Part shown: positions 54,708 through 64,000 of the stretch, piece by piece | Position numbering within the stretch: the first letter of the stretch is position 1 | Layout of the letters: every line of letters starts with the position of its first letter | From: Adiantum capillus-veneris | Lineage: Eukaryota > Streptophyta > Polypodiopsida > Polypodiales > Pteridaceae | Reading direction: 5' to 3' | Length of the DNA stretch: 64,000 bases | Assembly: GCA_014529385.2 (NCBI GenBank) | Contig: CM043963.1 | Coordinates: 98,783,912 to 98,847,911 of the forward strand | Position numbers and translations under genes: made by a program | The notes under the pieces: generated by a model | The model's input: only the letters and a program-made list of their open reading frames with translations | Told to the model about the DNA's origin: nothing | The model's database searches: none

Positions 54708-55137
54708 AGCTCATCTGCTGCCTGACACTCTGGTTCATCTGGCGGGCCCCCTGCTTCGGCATCTTTGAGGCTCGCCTTGTACCACCAGCAAAGACAGCTC
54801 GAGATCTTTGGCTAGAGCTGATCCATACACTCAGAGGATAGTTCAAGAGACTCCAGGGCAGCTCCGACCGCATGCGGGAGCGTAGAGAGGCTTTCCTTCG
54901 ACTCTAGCGCCCTGGGCCTTTCTTCGCCATGGTCCAAGGTGTGCTCAGATGGCATTACCGTCCACCTGTGTGGATTTTCCCTCCTCCTATCTCCTGATTT
55001 AGCCTCATTGTACATATGTTGTTTTTTCATTGAGAGTCTCCCCTTATGTTTGCTGTAGACCTCTCTAGTAGAGGTGGTGGTAGCCCTATGGGCAGTTTCA
55101 TTAACTAATAGAAGGATCTATTTCTCGGGGGGGCGGG
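53860..55137 (+). mobile_element. LINE family II 3' half, plus strand
   Basis: It starts somewhere after the LTR primer site and holds the ORF2 C-terminal region, a (GA)n tract at 54655-54703 and a 3' end near 55137 beside a G run (55129-55150). It abuts the truncated minus-strand LTR at 55151, so it probably inserted into or beside that LTR. RT catalytic motifs are not present. Confidence 0.65.
54050..54517 (+). pseudogene. LINE family II ORF2 zf-RVT domain
   Basis: A 155-codon frame: MQWDPGEWFWRDPFSS, SFFQYIVRLGRHIL, LSAFWARLWDSGQPRRVTLF, QWLVAHRATIVGSSL, CATCDHPMEYQRHCLWDCPL, QHVWLRVL. The Cys/His set CATC...H..WDC with F-W-L around it is the reverse-transcriptase zinc-binding region (zf-RVT) common in plant L1-type LINEs. 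It follows the RT domain in intact elements; here RT is missing. Downstream frames (CCLTLWFIWRAPCFG near 54715) continue the family pattern after a GA tract. It is a fragment. Confidence 0.82.
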
Positions 55138-55150
55138 GGGGGGGGGGGGG

Positions 55151-55593
55151 ATGTCTCGAGGGTCCTCTGCTCTCAGACTCTACGTCCAGATGCCCTGCAC
55201 AGTGAGAGGCACAAGGGCTCTTTTAAACTTACAAGGGATGCCCAAAAGCAAAGCCCCAAAAGCAATCAATTCAAAAGAACTAAACCCCAAAAGCATCTGC
55301 TCCCAAAAGCTAGCGAAAATCTGTACAGCCTTCCAAGTGGCACAGCCAGCGCAAAGCCAGCACAAAGCGTAGAAAACCAATACAGCCCTGCCACGTCAGC
55401 ATCTGTACGATCTGACATGTCAGCATGTCAGCGCGATCTACGAAAATTTCTTTCAGAGTGCAAGCTTCTATCTTTTAGTGGTTCGGTATCACCGCCGGTG
55501 CTCGTAAGTTCTTCAAGTTGGTGGGTTTGGTTTCTCTTATACACTCGGCCATTTCTCTTCCACTTGCTCATGCCAAGTCATCACTTTGTGACA
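55151..55593 (-). repeat. 3' LTR of a minus-strand chromovirus (truncated)
   Basis: Read on the minus strand it starts TGTCACAAAGTG at 55593 and matches the LTR at 58870-59439 up to a CTCGAGACAT / CTCGGGACAT block. It then ends at a C run, so its last third is missing. A purine tract (TTCAAGAGGGGGGAA on the minus strand, 55594-55608) precedes it. Confidence 0.8.
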
Positions 55594-55609
55594 TTCCCCC
55601 CTCTTGAAA

Positions 55610-56788
55610 GAATTGTAATCGCCCTTGATTACACCTGCAAAACACCCAAAGGACAAAAACTTTCTTCAGTAGACACTGACTCTATGTACTCATGCACCAA
55701 ACTCCACCGATCCAGTACTTCTACAAAGACATCTGTCATACTGATCAATCACATTTCTATCGAGAGTCTCAAAGACAAATATATATACCTTCATAAGTTC
55801 AGAATAGTCTGAACTCACGAATTATAAGAGGGAATAAAGCACTCATAAAACTATAAAAGCAAGGGACACAAGAAAAGAAAGGAAAAACAAAAACAAACAA
55901 ACTAAATCACTTTGTTTGCTACGAAACAAAACTAGATAAAACAAAACATTATTAACTTAAAAATGTTTTTAAAAAAGGCATGTATAAAATAAGTTGACGT
56001 AACGTATTTGGCTTAAAACAAGTACTCAACTTTAAGCAAAAAAAGGATAAGACATCTTAAAAACTTAATCCTAGAAATCAAACTTCACACAACAACTTCT
56101 GACGAAACACATTCTTAAGTCCTCAAGTAAGCTAAATACGAAATCGAAAAATGAATACTACTACAAACCTACGAAGAGCAAAGAACCAAACTTGATCATT
56201 TTAACCATTTAGCAAATCACATCCAAACCACATTGACCTTTTCACGGATGTCTTGATCTACTAAATTGTTACTCTCAGACATAGCATGCAGTTCATAGAA
56301 TCACACACTTAGTTCACACTGAAACACCGTGTTTTCCATCATTCAATCTAGCCATCTCATTCCGTCCCGAACTCTTGATACACGTAGATCACTATGTAGC
56401 CATCTCATCCTTTCGGAACTCTTGATGCACTGCAACAATATCCAATCATCTTATCCAAATAGACATCTTGATGCACTAGAATTTCATTCACTTAGGCATC
56501 ACATCCAGATCTCACCGATCTCTAACAAATGTCGAGATGCACTCATTTCAAATCTCATTCATTCTTCATTCACTTAGCCATCACATCTAGATCTCTAACA
56601 AATGTCTAGATGCACTAGGTTCAAGTCATTCATCAGACAAAATGTTACAGACATTTCATCTTCTCTACATGTATTTAACAACACAGACATGAAAGAGCAC
56701 ATCTTTTCAATTCAATCAAGAAAATTTTCAATTCAATGCACACAATTCATAAAGTCATTCCGCAAAATACTATCAGCCCATCACTATC
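55610..56788 (-). other. AT-rich 3' internal region of the minus-strand element
   Basis: No coding is seen. A repeat lies near 56487 and 56567 (CATTCACTTAG-CATCACATC-AGATCTC), and related TCTTGATGCACT phrases run from 56360 to 56630. Confidence 0.5.
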
Positions 56789-56914
56789 CTAAAATCTCAA
56801 AGAGAAATTAGTGACTTTATTCAATCTAAGCAATCTGTGACAAAGGAGTGGAGTGGCTCCCCTCTTCTGCAGTCCGCACCGCACCAAATTCAACCTTGCT
56901 GATTCATCAATAAC

Positions 56915-57160
56915 TTTTGGCGTAGACATTGCTAATAGCCCTAAAGCTTCAAGATACAACTCTCTTTGAAGAGAATTTGCCAGGTTCTCTTCCTCCATCC
57001 ATTTTGCATTGAGGGCCAAAAAGTACCCTTGACCAAATTATCTAGTGGACCTAGCTTACCTTTCTGTTCTTTTCTTGTGCACTTTGACCTATCAATAGCC
57101 CTTTGGCCTCCCTGTCCTTGGCACCTCAATCTAGATCTAGGGAATTCTATCATCTACCAG
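56915..57160 (-). pseudogene. Chromodomain remnant
   Basis: NAKWMEEENLANSLQ and LYLEALGL match DAKWMEEGELAKS and LYLEAFDL of the chromodomain at 7560-7640. Upstream in another frame, DRSKCTRKEQKGK corresponds to the KERKVKGK part. The end of the integrase C-terminus is all that remains of pol. Confidence 0.75.
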
Positions 57161-57220
57161 CTGATTCCCTTTCCTTTCTTTCCTTGTGCCTCGGGACCTC
57201 TCGATAGCTAGTCTGTCAAT

Positions 57221-57400
57221 AAATCAAGGGAACCAGATGATGGCTCATCACTGGATTCTAGAGTAGTAAGAGAATCAGATGATAGCGCATCCGAGGGTTC
57301 CGACGAACTAAGGGAATCACATGCAAATTCATCAGAGGATTCCGAAGAAGAAAGGGGATCAGATGATAATGCATCTCAGGATTTCAATGATTGAGACTTA
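57221..57400 (-). repeat. About 45-bp tandem repeats coding Ser/Asp-rich peptide
   Basis: Three to four units on the minus strand each read like DSLSSSEPSDAL / DPLSSSESSDEF / DSLTTLESSDEP in one frame. Acidic serine repeats of this type could be a linker. The plus strand is also open here, but the minus frame lies in the element's sense. Confidence 0.65.
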
Positions 57401-57499
57401 CATGCCATCATGTCCGTAGGATAAGTCAATGAGCCAGCATGCATTCCAAATCCTTGCTTAGCATGTCCCATAACGTAAGTCTCTGAATAGAGTCAGACT

Positions 57500-58858
57500 T
57501 TTGGTTTAGACAATACTCTCGGATCTCTTTTGGTAAACCACAGCAAAACCGCTCAACCTAGTCTCTCAAAGTAGTCATCCAATGTATCTTTCTTAGTCAT
57601 TCTCAAGTTATGCCAAGTCGTGATGACATTTCTTTCATACTCGTTTGATATCCAAGTTCACCTGAAAATAAGTATCCCAAAACCTCTAGCAATAGTCGTC
57701 CAGTGTATCTTCTTAGTCATTCTCAAGTGATGCCAAGCCGTGATGACATCTCTTTCATATTCGTTTGATATCCAAGTTGACGTGAAAATTTTCTTTAATT
57801 TTAACCACATTGTAGGTGCTTCTCGCACAATAACAGAGTAGACCACCATGTTTGTGCATTCCCTTTTAAGTAAGATGCCGCACTTCGCAGCTTGGAGTGT
57901 TCCCTGAACCAACCTCTAGTGAAGGCAACGAAACTGTTGTACAAACTCAAGGGCTTGATGTGTGTCCTGGTAGCCTGAAAACGTCTCAAATCTAACGGCC
58001 TGACCCCCTTCCATGAACTCCTTGGTCTTCTTGCTGATTTGTTCATTGTCAAAAGAAGACGAGCTCTCCTCCTCCGAACTGCTAGATGGCCTCCCATGCC
58101 TTCTAGACTTTTTAGAAATCTGCTTTTCATGCTCTTTCTCCGCAACTTCCGCCTTTTCTCATCCTCTCTAGAGCTAGAGGACGACGAACTGTAGAAACTC
58201 TCTGAAGACGAATCCAAATAACCGAGGAAATCTACCAATTTCTTCTTCTTGTAAGAGGGCTTCAAGCCTTTCATTATCTGGTTCATCTTCTTCTCAAGAG
58301 CTCTGTCCAGCTTTTTCTACGAGTACAACTTCCGCTTTTTTGCACTCGTCTCTCCTTTCAGTTTTCTCCTCGATCGAAGAGGAGAATCAATGGCCTCTCA
58401 GCATCTCGGGTGAATCTCATCCATCGGATAAGTCTTCAGATACTTCACATACTTCGGGTTCTGGGAGTACCCACCGAGAATTTGCCCAATTCTTCATTCT
58501 TTTCTTCAGTTCCCATGCCTGATTTCAACTTTTCTTTGCCTTCCCACCGAGAGGTGTTATCTTTGTCAGATTCTTCGCCAAAACCCATGTGTACTCTTGG
58601 TTCTTTATGGCTTATACCATCTAAGACAGAGCGATGAAGATGGAAGCCCGCCCGATGCGCGATGGACAAAGGGTGGGAGTGGCTAATAGGTCCGAGGTCG
58701 GGACACAAAGATTCTTTAGCAAGCAAAACAAACTCGACTCGTTCGTCAGATTCTCCTCGAGAATCAATGTCTGTTGCAGAAGGGATCGGATCCTTCATAA
58801 AAGAAGAATCTTTCTGGGCATTGGACACTCCAAGCGAGAAATCAATAGAAACACACAA
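57500..58858 (-). pseudogene. gag of the minus-strand gypsy element
   Basis: 58445-58858 is open (MCVSIDFSLGVSNAQKDSS...), probably the N-terminal part. 57801-58286 carries a Ser-rich, basic region (SSSSSSREDEKRRKLRRKS), then the gag core start FVAFTRGWFREHSKLRSAAS and LKGNAQTWWSTLLL. The core continues in another frame at 57658-57912 (FTSTWISNEYERDVITAWHH). A 120-bp tandem duplication (57578-57790) repeats the last part. It matches the core order of gag at 700-860. Frame changes make it inactive. Confidence 0.8.
57578..57790 (-). repeat. 120-bp tandem duplication in gag
   Basis: ATTCTCAAG-TGATGCCAAG and CTCGTTTGATATCCAAGTT-like blocks occur near 57599-57658 and again near 57719-57778, with about 5% changes. 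Confidence 0.85.
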
Positions 58859-58869
58859 AGAGAAACTTC

Positions 58870-59439
58870 AAAATCACTAAACTTTACTAGAGAGAGTCGA
58901 CACGACATGGCATGGCGGAGTTCCGCGCCCAGAAGCACTGGCCTCAAAGACTTGCGCCTCTTTCGGTATTTCTTTATTATTAATGCTTCACAAAGTACAA
59001 TGTCCCGAGGATCCTTTGCTCTCAGACTCTCCGTCCAGACTGCAGAGTGAGAGGCCCAAGGGCTCTTTTAAACTCACAAGGGATGCCCAAAAGCAAAGCC
59101 CCAAAAGAAATCAGTTCAAAAGCACTAAACCCCCAAAAGCATATGCTCCCAAAAGCTAGCAAAAATTGCGAAAATCCGTATAGCCTGCCATGTGGCACAG
59201 GCAACGCAAAACGCACAAAATCCGTACAGCCATGCCACGTCAGCATCCGTACGATCTGCCACGTCAACATGTCAATGCGATTTACAAAAATTTCTTTCAG
59301 AGTGCAAGCTTCTCTCCTTTAAGGTTTCGGGCCCCACAGCCAGTGCTCGTAAGTTCTTCAAAGTTAGTTGGTTCGGTTTCTCTTGTCCACTCGGCCATTT
59401 CTCTTCCAGTTGGTCATGCCACGTCATCACTTTGTGACA
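58870..59439 (-). repeat. 5' LTR of the minus-strand element
   Basis: On the minus strand it starts TGTCACAAAGTG at 59439 and runs through AATAATAAAGAAATACCG, CTTTGAGGCCAGTGC, GGAACTCCGCCA and a short CTCTCTC. The exact inner end and a primer site could not be fixed. Confidence 0.72.
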
Positions 59440-59538
59440 CATAGTACCAAGGTAAGCCACCACTTTTCGTGATTGCATAACCCACGCACATCATAAGAGA
59501 TGCAATCTAAAGAACTATGCATCCTATATGGTATATAC

Positions 59539-59663
59539 AGTGGGCGTGGAAACAAGAAAGAAGAGACTTCAGTACCAGTGGCCATTCGCATATCCTCATC
59601 AGCGATGGGTACATGAGGAGACGTATCATAACCTGGACCAAGAGGACTAAATAGAGCGGCAAT
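59539..59663 (-). CDS. Host gene exon d (125 nt, candidate)
   Basis: The acceptor is TTCATTGCAG. The donor is GTATAT, weaker. The frame reads IAALFSPLGPGYDTSPHV and IADEDMRMATGTEVSSFL, ending with two open bases that fit exon c. The start phase (0) fits exon e. No known domain is recognised. Confidence 0.62.
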
Positions 59664-59714
59664 CTGCAATGAAGAGGCTTCCCCTATAGCTACTTCCTAA
59701 TAGGATCAAACAAC

Positions 59715-59930
59715 CTTGTCCCAAGCCTCAACCAAAGAAGTGTTGTCATTACGAGGAAGTTTTTCTGAGTAATATTTTTCAATGGGGGCACAACATGACA
59801 GGGGCAGGCCCTTCCGAATATCGGCGTACATCTTCAAAATCCTCATATGAACATTCTTTGATAAGAGAGTCAAGGCATTCATAGCCAAATTCTCCATCAC
59901 TTTCCAGCGCTTGTAAATGCACTGCTCACG
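59715..59930 (-). CDS. Host gene exon e (candidate)
   Basis: The open frame ends at the donor GTTGTT after EAWDK. The acceptor is uncertain, perhaps the AG before the codons for CIYKRWKV. It reads KVMENLAMNALTLLSKNVHM, LKMYADIRKGLPLSCCAP and IEKYYSEKLPRNDNTSLVEA with no stop over about 210 nt and a balanced protein-like composition. The product is not recognised. Confidence 0.58.
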
Positions 59931-59989
59931 CAAATCCATCGGTCGATGTATTCACACCCCCAAACCTGTGGCTAGGTCAGGTACACCAC

Positions 59990-60060
59990 ACACACCACAC
60001 GCTGTATACAGTCACACACATGCACGCGCGCGCACACACACCGATGCAGGGAATAGGCAT
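59990..60060. repeat. CA/CG-rich simple repeat
   Basis: CACACA and GCGCGC runs of about 60 bp, between candidate exons. Confidence 0.75.
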
Positions 60061-60352
60061 ACAAAAACAAAAGAAAACCAGAATAAACAAATCAATAAAA
60101 CATTCAGACATCCAGAAGAAAACAGAAAGGAGAAAAAAAACAAAACATTCCAAACAGAAATACACACAATGGAAAAAAGTGTCTGACCCTGCACCAATGG
60201 GGCCCAATGAAGCCAAGCAAGTCGTCATTGGCTGGAGTTGGGGTATGCGGCAAGGCAGGAACCAGGCAGAAACAGCAAGCAAATACCGGCATGGAGGGAG
60301 AGCAATCGTAGAACACCTTCAATCCATCTTCAGCACCTAGAAATCCGCCAAT

Positions 60353-60649
60353 CTATGCTCTGTGAAGGGCTCCATGCTTTGTATGTGTCATGGACTGCAG
60401 CCTTGACTTTGACAAAACGTAGACGGAAGCTGGGGTGACTCCCTCATGCAGGGTTTCTTGAGGAAGCGAGACAAAGAGGTCTATCAAATGCAGTGGCTCA
60501 CAATCCGATCGGCTGCCATCAGGATGGTGTGTGTGAGATACAACAGTGGCTGTGCACTTGATGTGAGAGAGGCTTGCACCAACCACAATTATTTCGTAAC
60601 CTGCGTACATCTTCTGCTGCCACTTCTGGCAGGAGCTTGACATGTGCAA
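60353..60649 (-). other. Open frame in a putative intron
   Basis: 98 codons on the minus strand without a domain I know. It lacks clear splice or start signals, so I do not call it a gene. Confidence 0.25.
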
Positions 60650-60974
60650 GTCACCTGATTTTCATCTAGACCACACCCTCCACACAGCAGAATTTCTCAG
60701 GCAGTGAGAAATATAGTCTCATTTATTGCAGCTTTGCACTATTTGGACATGGTGCCCTTGCCCCCAAAGATAAAGCATAATGGAGATCACTTCACTTGGA
60801 CTCACTGGGGAGCCACACTTGGGTATTTACATGTCAGATGGGAAAAGGAGAACCTCTGTAGTTTTTGCATCCAAAGATTGATAAAGCTTCATACAAGTGT
60901 AATGCCCGCCTACAGCCTACAATATGAATTATCACAGAACTGCAAAAAAGCAAATGGACAAAAGCAAAACTTAC

Positions 60975-61091
60975 AATGATGAATTGTCTGACAATTTCCA
61001 CCATAATACCAGAAATATTCTGATAGAAATTGAGAGTGACGTTAAACGATGAAGAAAAGGTCCATAGCGCTCACGTTGCTCTTCCATAGGC
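60975..61091 (-). CDS. Host gene exon f (117 nt, candidate)
   Basis: Acceptor GGGATAG, donor GTAAGT. Phase agrees with exon g (two bases plus one). It starts PMEEQRERYGPFLH. After this the in-frame sequence looks less protein-like, while another frame reads VTLNFYQNISGIMVEIV. A one-base change in this copy, or an unusual splice, is possible. Confidence 0.6.
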
Positions 61092-61162
61092 CTATCCCAC
61101 AAGATTTCAGTTGGCATTGTGACCCGATTTTTATAAAAATTTTGGAAACGTTTGAAACTCAC

Positions 61163-61203
61163 CCATTGTGATCATTGATTTGCCGAACAAAGTCAAGTAA
61201 AAC
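61163..61203 (-). CDS. Host gene exon g (41 nt)
   Basis: Acceptor TGTTGCAG, donor GTGAGTTT. It encodes VLLDFVRQINDHN plus two bases, in phase with exons f and h. Confidence 0.68.
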
Positions 61204-61269
61204 CTGCAACATAAAATGGTTAATCTCAATAAAAAGAAGGGATCTGTTTTACGCAAGTCTGAGATGTAC

Positions 61270-61348
61270 CTGTGGAACTCCAACTAAATACTTCACTATA
61301 GTTTTGTAAACTCCAGTCGCAGAGCCAAGTTGTGCAAGTTGTCTCCTC
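61270..61348 (-). CDS. Host gene exon h (79 nt)
   Basis: Acceptor CTGCTGTAG, donor GTACAT. It reads RRQLAQLGSATGVYKT and IVKYLVGVPQ, beginning with the one base that completes the last codon of exon i. Confidence 0.7.
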
Positions 61349-61418
61349 CTACAGCAGAACATCTCATGCCATCAACAGATCCATACAATGCAACATATTT
61401 TTGTGGCCTTGAAAGTAC

Positions 61419-61575
61419 CTGTCCATCTGTTGATGCCATAAAAGTATAAATTTTTCGTGGATGCTTCCTCCATTATTTATCAATGTGTCAACTTCCTGCT
61501 GTCGCCGCTTTTCAGACCTCTCACGCTGTTGTCTAATGAGTGTTCCGCGAAAATCTTGAGGCATATATGTCATGA
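61419..61575 (-). CDS. Host gene exon i (157 nt, most upstream found)
   Basis: Acceptor TCTGGTGCAG, donor GTACTTTC. It encodes MTYMPQDFRGTLIRQQ, RERSEKRRQQEVDTLINN and GGSIHEKFILLWHQQMDR: charged, helical, coiled-coil-like. Together with exons a-h it forms a series in which the testable splice phases agree (the e/f joint could not be tested). That is good evidence for one real gene on the minus strand. I cannot name the protein. Part of this exon is repeated, decayed, about 294 bp upstream (61823-61880). Confidence 0.7.
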
Positions 61576-62091
61576 CTGCACCAGAAAGTAGTTAAGTTGT
61601 CCTGATAACTAAAAGGGCCCATTGAAAAATGAAACATATAGCTCGGAAGACATAATTTTCACTAGATATATATTGTATAATGTGCACTCTGACAGGTTAA
61701 GCCTTAATCTTCCAGAAACAACACCTGGACAGCGTTTCTTTCCTACATTTTCAAGGGCTGTACAAGGATATGAAAGAAGAGAAAATCACGCTCGTCGTCG
61801 TATCTAATTTTCCCTAACTGATGATGTCTAATAAATGATTCACAAAATCTTGAGGAATATATGTCATGAATGCAACAAAAGTAGTCAGTATGTCCTGATA
61901 GCTAAAAATGATTTATTCAAGAAAGAATCATATAGCTCAGAAGACTTAAAGTTGACTACATTTATATTATATGTCACTGACGACTTTAGCCTTAATCTTT
62001 CTGACACAACCCTCACAAGCCAAAAAAGCTCCTTACATCATGTACATTTCTCAATATAGGCCAATCACGAATAGCCGCCACTTTCACTCGA
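61576..62091 (-). other. Upstream intron with a duplicated exon piece
   Basis: AATCTTGAGG-ATATATGTCATGA-TGCA occurs at 61553 (exon i) and 61847, and flanking sequence (GTCCTGATA-CTAAAA, CATATAGCTC-GAAGAC, TAAGCCTTAATCTTTC-like) is also shared. A diverged tandem duplication of about 294 bp. Confidence 0.65.
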
Positions 62092-62630
62092 TCATGAGAA
62101 CACCCTTGGACACAATAATGTGTCCAAAGAAGTGTATCTCACATGCAATATTTGGCTTGCCTCTGAGATTGTTATGTTTTCTGCTGATGTTCGTGTTGTG
62201 AGTTTTGCATTGGCACTTGGAGTTCTTCTCCACAAATTGTTACGTGGAATCGTGTCAACGGCTTTCTTAAAGTCCACAAAAACAACAATACAATCGCTTG
62301 CCTTTCAACCAACTTTCCTCCATGAGAACACAAAGAGTGACAATATGATCAATGGTGCTATAGCATCGACAAAAACCCGCTTGTCCTTTTGCATGCTTGT
62401 CATTCTTTTCAGCCCAATCACTCAATTTCATCTCCATTATGCACCCAAACAACTTTGCCATAAGAGACCCAATCATTATAGTCCGGTAGTTGTTTACATT
62501 TTGTACATCCCATCCTTTATGCAAAGGCTTAACCCAATTAGTACTCCAATCATAAAGCATACCATGTTGAAGTGCAAGGTTGAACATATCACACATCCAC
62601 TCATGGATAAAATCTCCCGTCACACATCAT
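62092..62630 (-). pseudogene. LINE RT fragment (family B-like)
   Basis: 62267-62623 reads FIHEWMCDMFNLALQHG, NNYRTIMIGSLMAKLFG, KGQAGFCRCYSTIDHIVTL and KRLYCCF. The next frame gives DFKKAVDTIPRNNLW, which is RT motif A. The YADD region is absent. It is a 5'- and 3'-truncated piece of an L1/Tx1-type LINE RT. Confidence 0.8.
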
Positions 62631-62707
62631 CAGGGATTAGATTAAGTCACATCATCGTTCTTACTACATAGAAATATGAGGGTTATGTTCGTCCACCTAA
62701 GAGTAAA

Positions 62708-63205
62708 GAGATGCATACCAATGCCCTCTTCATCTTAGCATGACGCGCCTTGCCCTTGTACTTTCTAATTCGTAGCTATGCCACTCATCACTAGATGACT
62801 TGGTGTTGTCTTGGATGTAGATACGTACGATGTTTGGCCACAATCTGAGATTGTTAAACTATCCACTGAATGCTGTGATGTGCGTTCCACACACTTCATT
62901 AGGGATTAGACTGATTAAACTATCAATCAACATTACAACAACGTCCAAGACTTGGTGAGATGCATACCAATGCCCTCTTCATCTTAGCATGACGCGCCTT
63001 GCCCTTGTACTTTCTAATTCGTAGCTATGCCACTCATCACTAGATGACTCGGTGTTGTCTTGGATGTAGATACGTACGATGTTTGGCCACAATCTGAGAT
63101 TGTTAAACTATCCACTGAATGCTGTGATGTGCGTTCCACACACTTCATTAGGGATTAGACTGATTAAACTATCAATCAACATTACAACAACGTCCAAGAC
63201 TTGGT
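62708..63205. repeat. 249-bp tandem duplication
   Basis: GAGATGCATACCAATGCCC starts at 62708 and 62957. The two units are almost identical to CCAAGACTTGGT. No coding is seen. Confidence 0.93.
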
Positions 63206-63420
63206 AGGAAGAACTCACTCGTCTTTCCACAGTTACAAAAGCTAGGCATCTCTAGAAGCAACACCTACTAAAAACATGGCGCTCCTAAAAGACTTAACAG
63301 ACAACTGCTTTAGTAGATGCATAAAAGTTGTCAGCAATGTCACGTCAGCACTTCCGCCATTTGCATAGAAAATAGCAGCACAAAATCAGGGTGTTCGTAC
63401 GAGACTGCCACATCATCATG
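63206..63420. other. Unassigned short stretch
   Basis: No signal that I can support. Confidence 0.35.
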
Positions 63421-63429
63421 TTCTCTCTC

Positions 63430-64000
63430 ATGTTGGTATGCAGAAATGGCATCTTGGTTTCAGTTCCATGGCTTTAGTATGGATCAGCTACCCCATTTCA
63501 GTACTCTCTAGATGCACCCTCCATCTTCCTCACTAGGGCAGAGATTACCAGGCTTATCAAACAGGACTTGCTCCAGTTGGATACGAAGAGGACATGGATA
63601 CAACCTACGCATGAGCTAGGTACGAAGATGACTTTCTATAGAGAGCATCTTCTCCAATTCACGGAGGATGGTTTTTTTATCAGACCACGATACATAGACA
63701 CTCCTCTATCCCACGGGATACAATGTGCCAATGGTCAGATACGCACATCCTCACATCAACTAGAGATCGAGACAGGTAGATTTAGAGGAGTACCCGCCGA
63801 GTCCAAGATTTGTCAAGTGTGCCAGATAGAGCCAGAGACAGAGCTACATTACATGTCACTGCCCAGTATACTATGAGATACGAGGCCACTTTCATTGTCT
63901 ATTCAAAGAGGATTTTGGGCCACTTTCTAGAGTAATGAGATACCAGGATCAGAGATGCTTCGGATTATACCTACTGGAGATTCGCAAACACAGAGAGGAC
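63430..64000 (+). pseudogene. LINE family I ORF2 C-terminal fragment at the window end
   Basis: WFQFHGFSMDQLPHF is followed by a frame change and then LQLDTKRTWIQPTHELGTKM, FYREHLLQFTEDGFFIRP, SSHQLEIETGRFRGVPAESK, the zinc motif CQVCQIEPETELHY (then CHC in another frame), and DQRCFGLYLLEIRKHRED at the edge. Same part of ORF2 as 9738-10180 and 35700-36280. The 3' end lies outside the window. Confidence 0.82.

Larger units (their letters stand above)
55151..59439 (-). mobile_element. Minus-strand Ty3/gypsy element lacking pol
   Basis: The order on the minus strand is LTR (59439-58870), 5' gag region, gag core, a Ser/Asp-rich repeat region, chromodomain, non-coding 3' region, purine tract, LTR. 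Protease, RT, RNase H and most of integrase are absent between about 57490 and 57160. This is a deletion derivative, possibly non-autonomous. It sits in the putative large intron of the host gene, on the same strand as that gene. Confidence 0.78.
47576..59538 (-). other. Putative 12-kb intron filled with retroelements
   Basis: Between exon c and exon d the splice phases match (2 + 1). The stretch contains family II LINE pieces, a gag remnant, LTR family 2 copies on both strands and a minus-strand chromovirus. That one gene spans it is inference; a transcript would settle it. Confidence 0.45.

Noticed and set aside
60010-60340. Lys/Thr-rich frame and hydrophobic minus-strand frames
   Set aside because: Caused by A-rich and CA-repeat composition; no splice or start context.

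Overview
The window reads as nuclear DNA of a land plant with a large, repeat-rich genome. The reasons are Ty3/gypsy elements with a C-terminal chromodomain (chromoviruses), an initiator-tRNA primer site, plant telomere-type CCCTAA runs inside an LTR, a plant L1-type LINE with a zinc-knuckle ORF1, and a host gene of small exons with GT/AG splice sites. A fern or another non-seed vascular plant is a guess. I recognise no intact host gene, no rRNA, tRNA or CRISPR, and no bacterial feature.

Layout. 1-9731: two chromovirus copies of one family, fused. The first lost gag-PR-RT by a deletion at a short homology. The second has a decayed gag-pol-chromodomain and a full 3' LTR. 9738-14105: LINE debris, including a minus-strand plant L1-type LINE (family II) split by a 238-bp hAT-like MITE. 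14106-21350: plus-strand LINEs joined end to end through (CT)n tracts, including one nearly complete LINE (family I, 15990-21350). 21351-24635: LTR debris and a probable solo LTR. 24640-42806: an array of family I and B LINEs, mostly minus-strand, separated by (GA)n tracts. One copy is split by a second hAT-like MITE at 28908-29564, and one unit appears to be ORF1-only. 42810-49660: family II LINE 3' ends, short tandem duplications, three well-supported exons and a decayed gag. 50220-59439: unassigned DNA, an LTR with an initiator-tRNA primer site, a family II LINE 3' half, and a minus-strand chromovirus lacking pol. 59539-61575: further exons. The remainder is LINE debris and a 249-bp tandem duplication.

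How the parts work together. In family I LINEs, ORF1 and ORF2 share one reading frame and are separated by a single stop codon. This holds in three copies (TAG-GGA once, TGA-CGG twice). No in-frame ATG lies upstream of the first endonuclease motif, so stop-codon readthrough is the simplest route to a complete ORF2 protein. The same LINEs end in long (TC)n tracts and usually begin next to one, and most face the same way relative to the tract. This suggests LINE integration guided by TC microsatellites. Together these are the best candidates for something undescribed. The host gene appears to run on the minus strand from about 61.6 to 46.1 kb, with its largest intron (about 12 kb) filled by retroelements.
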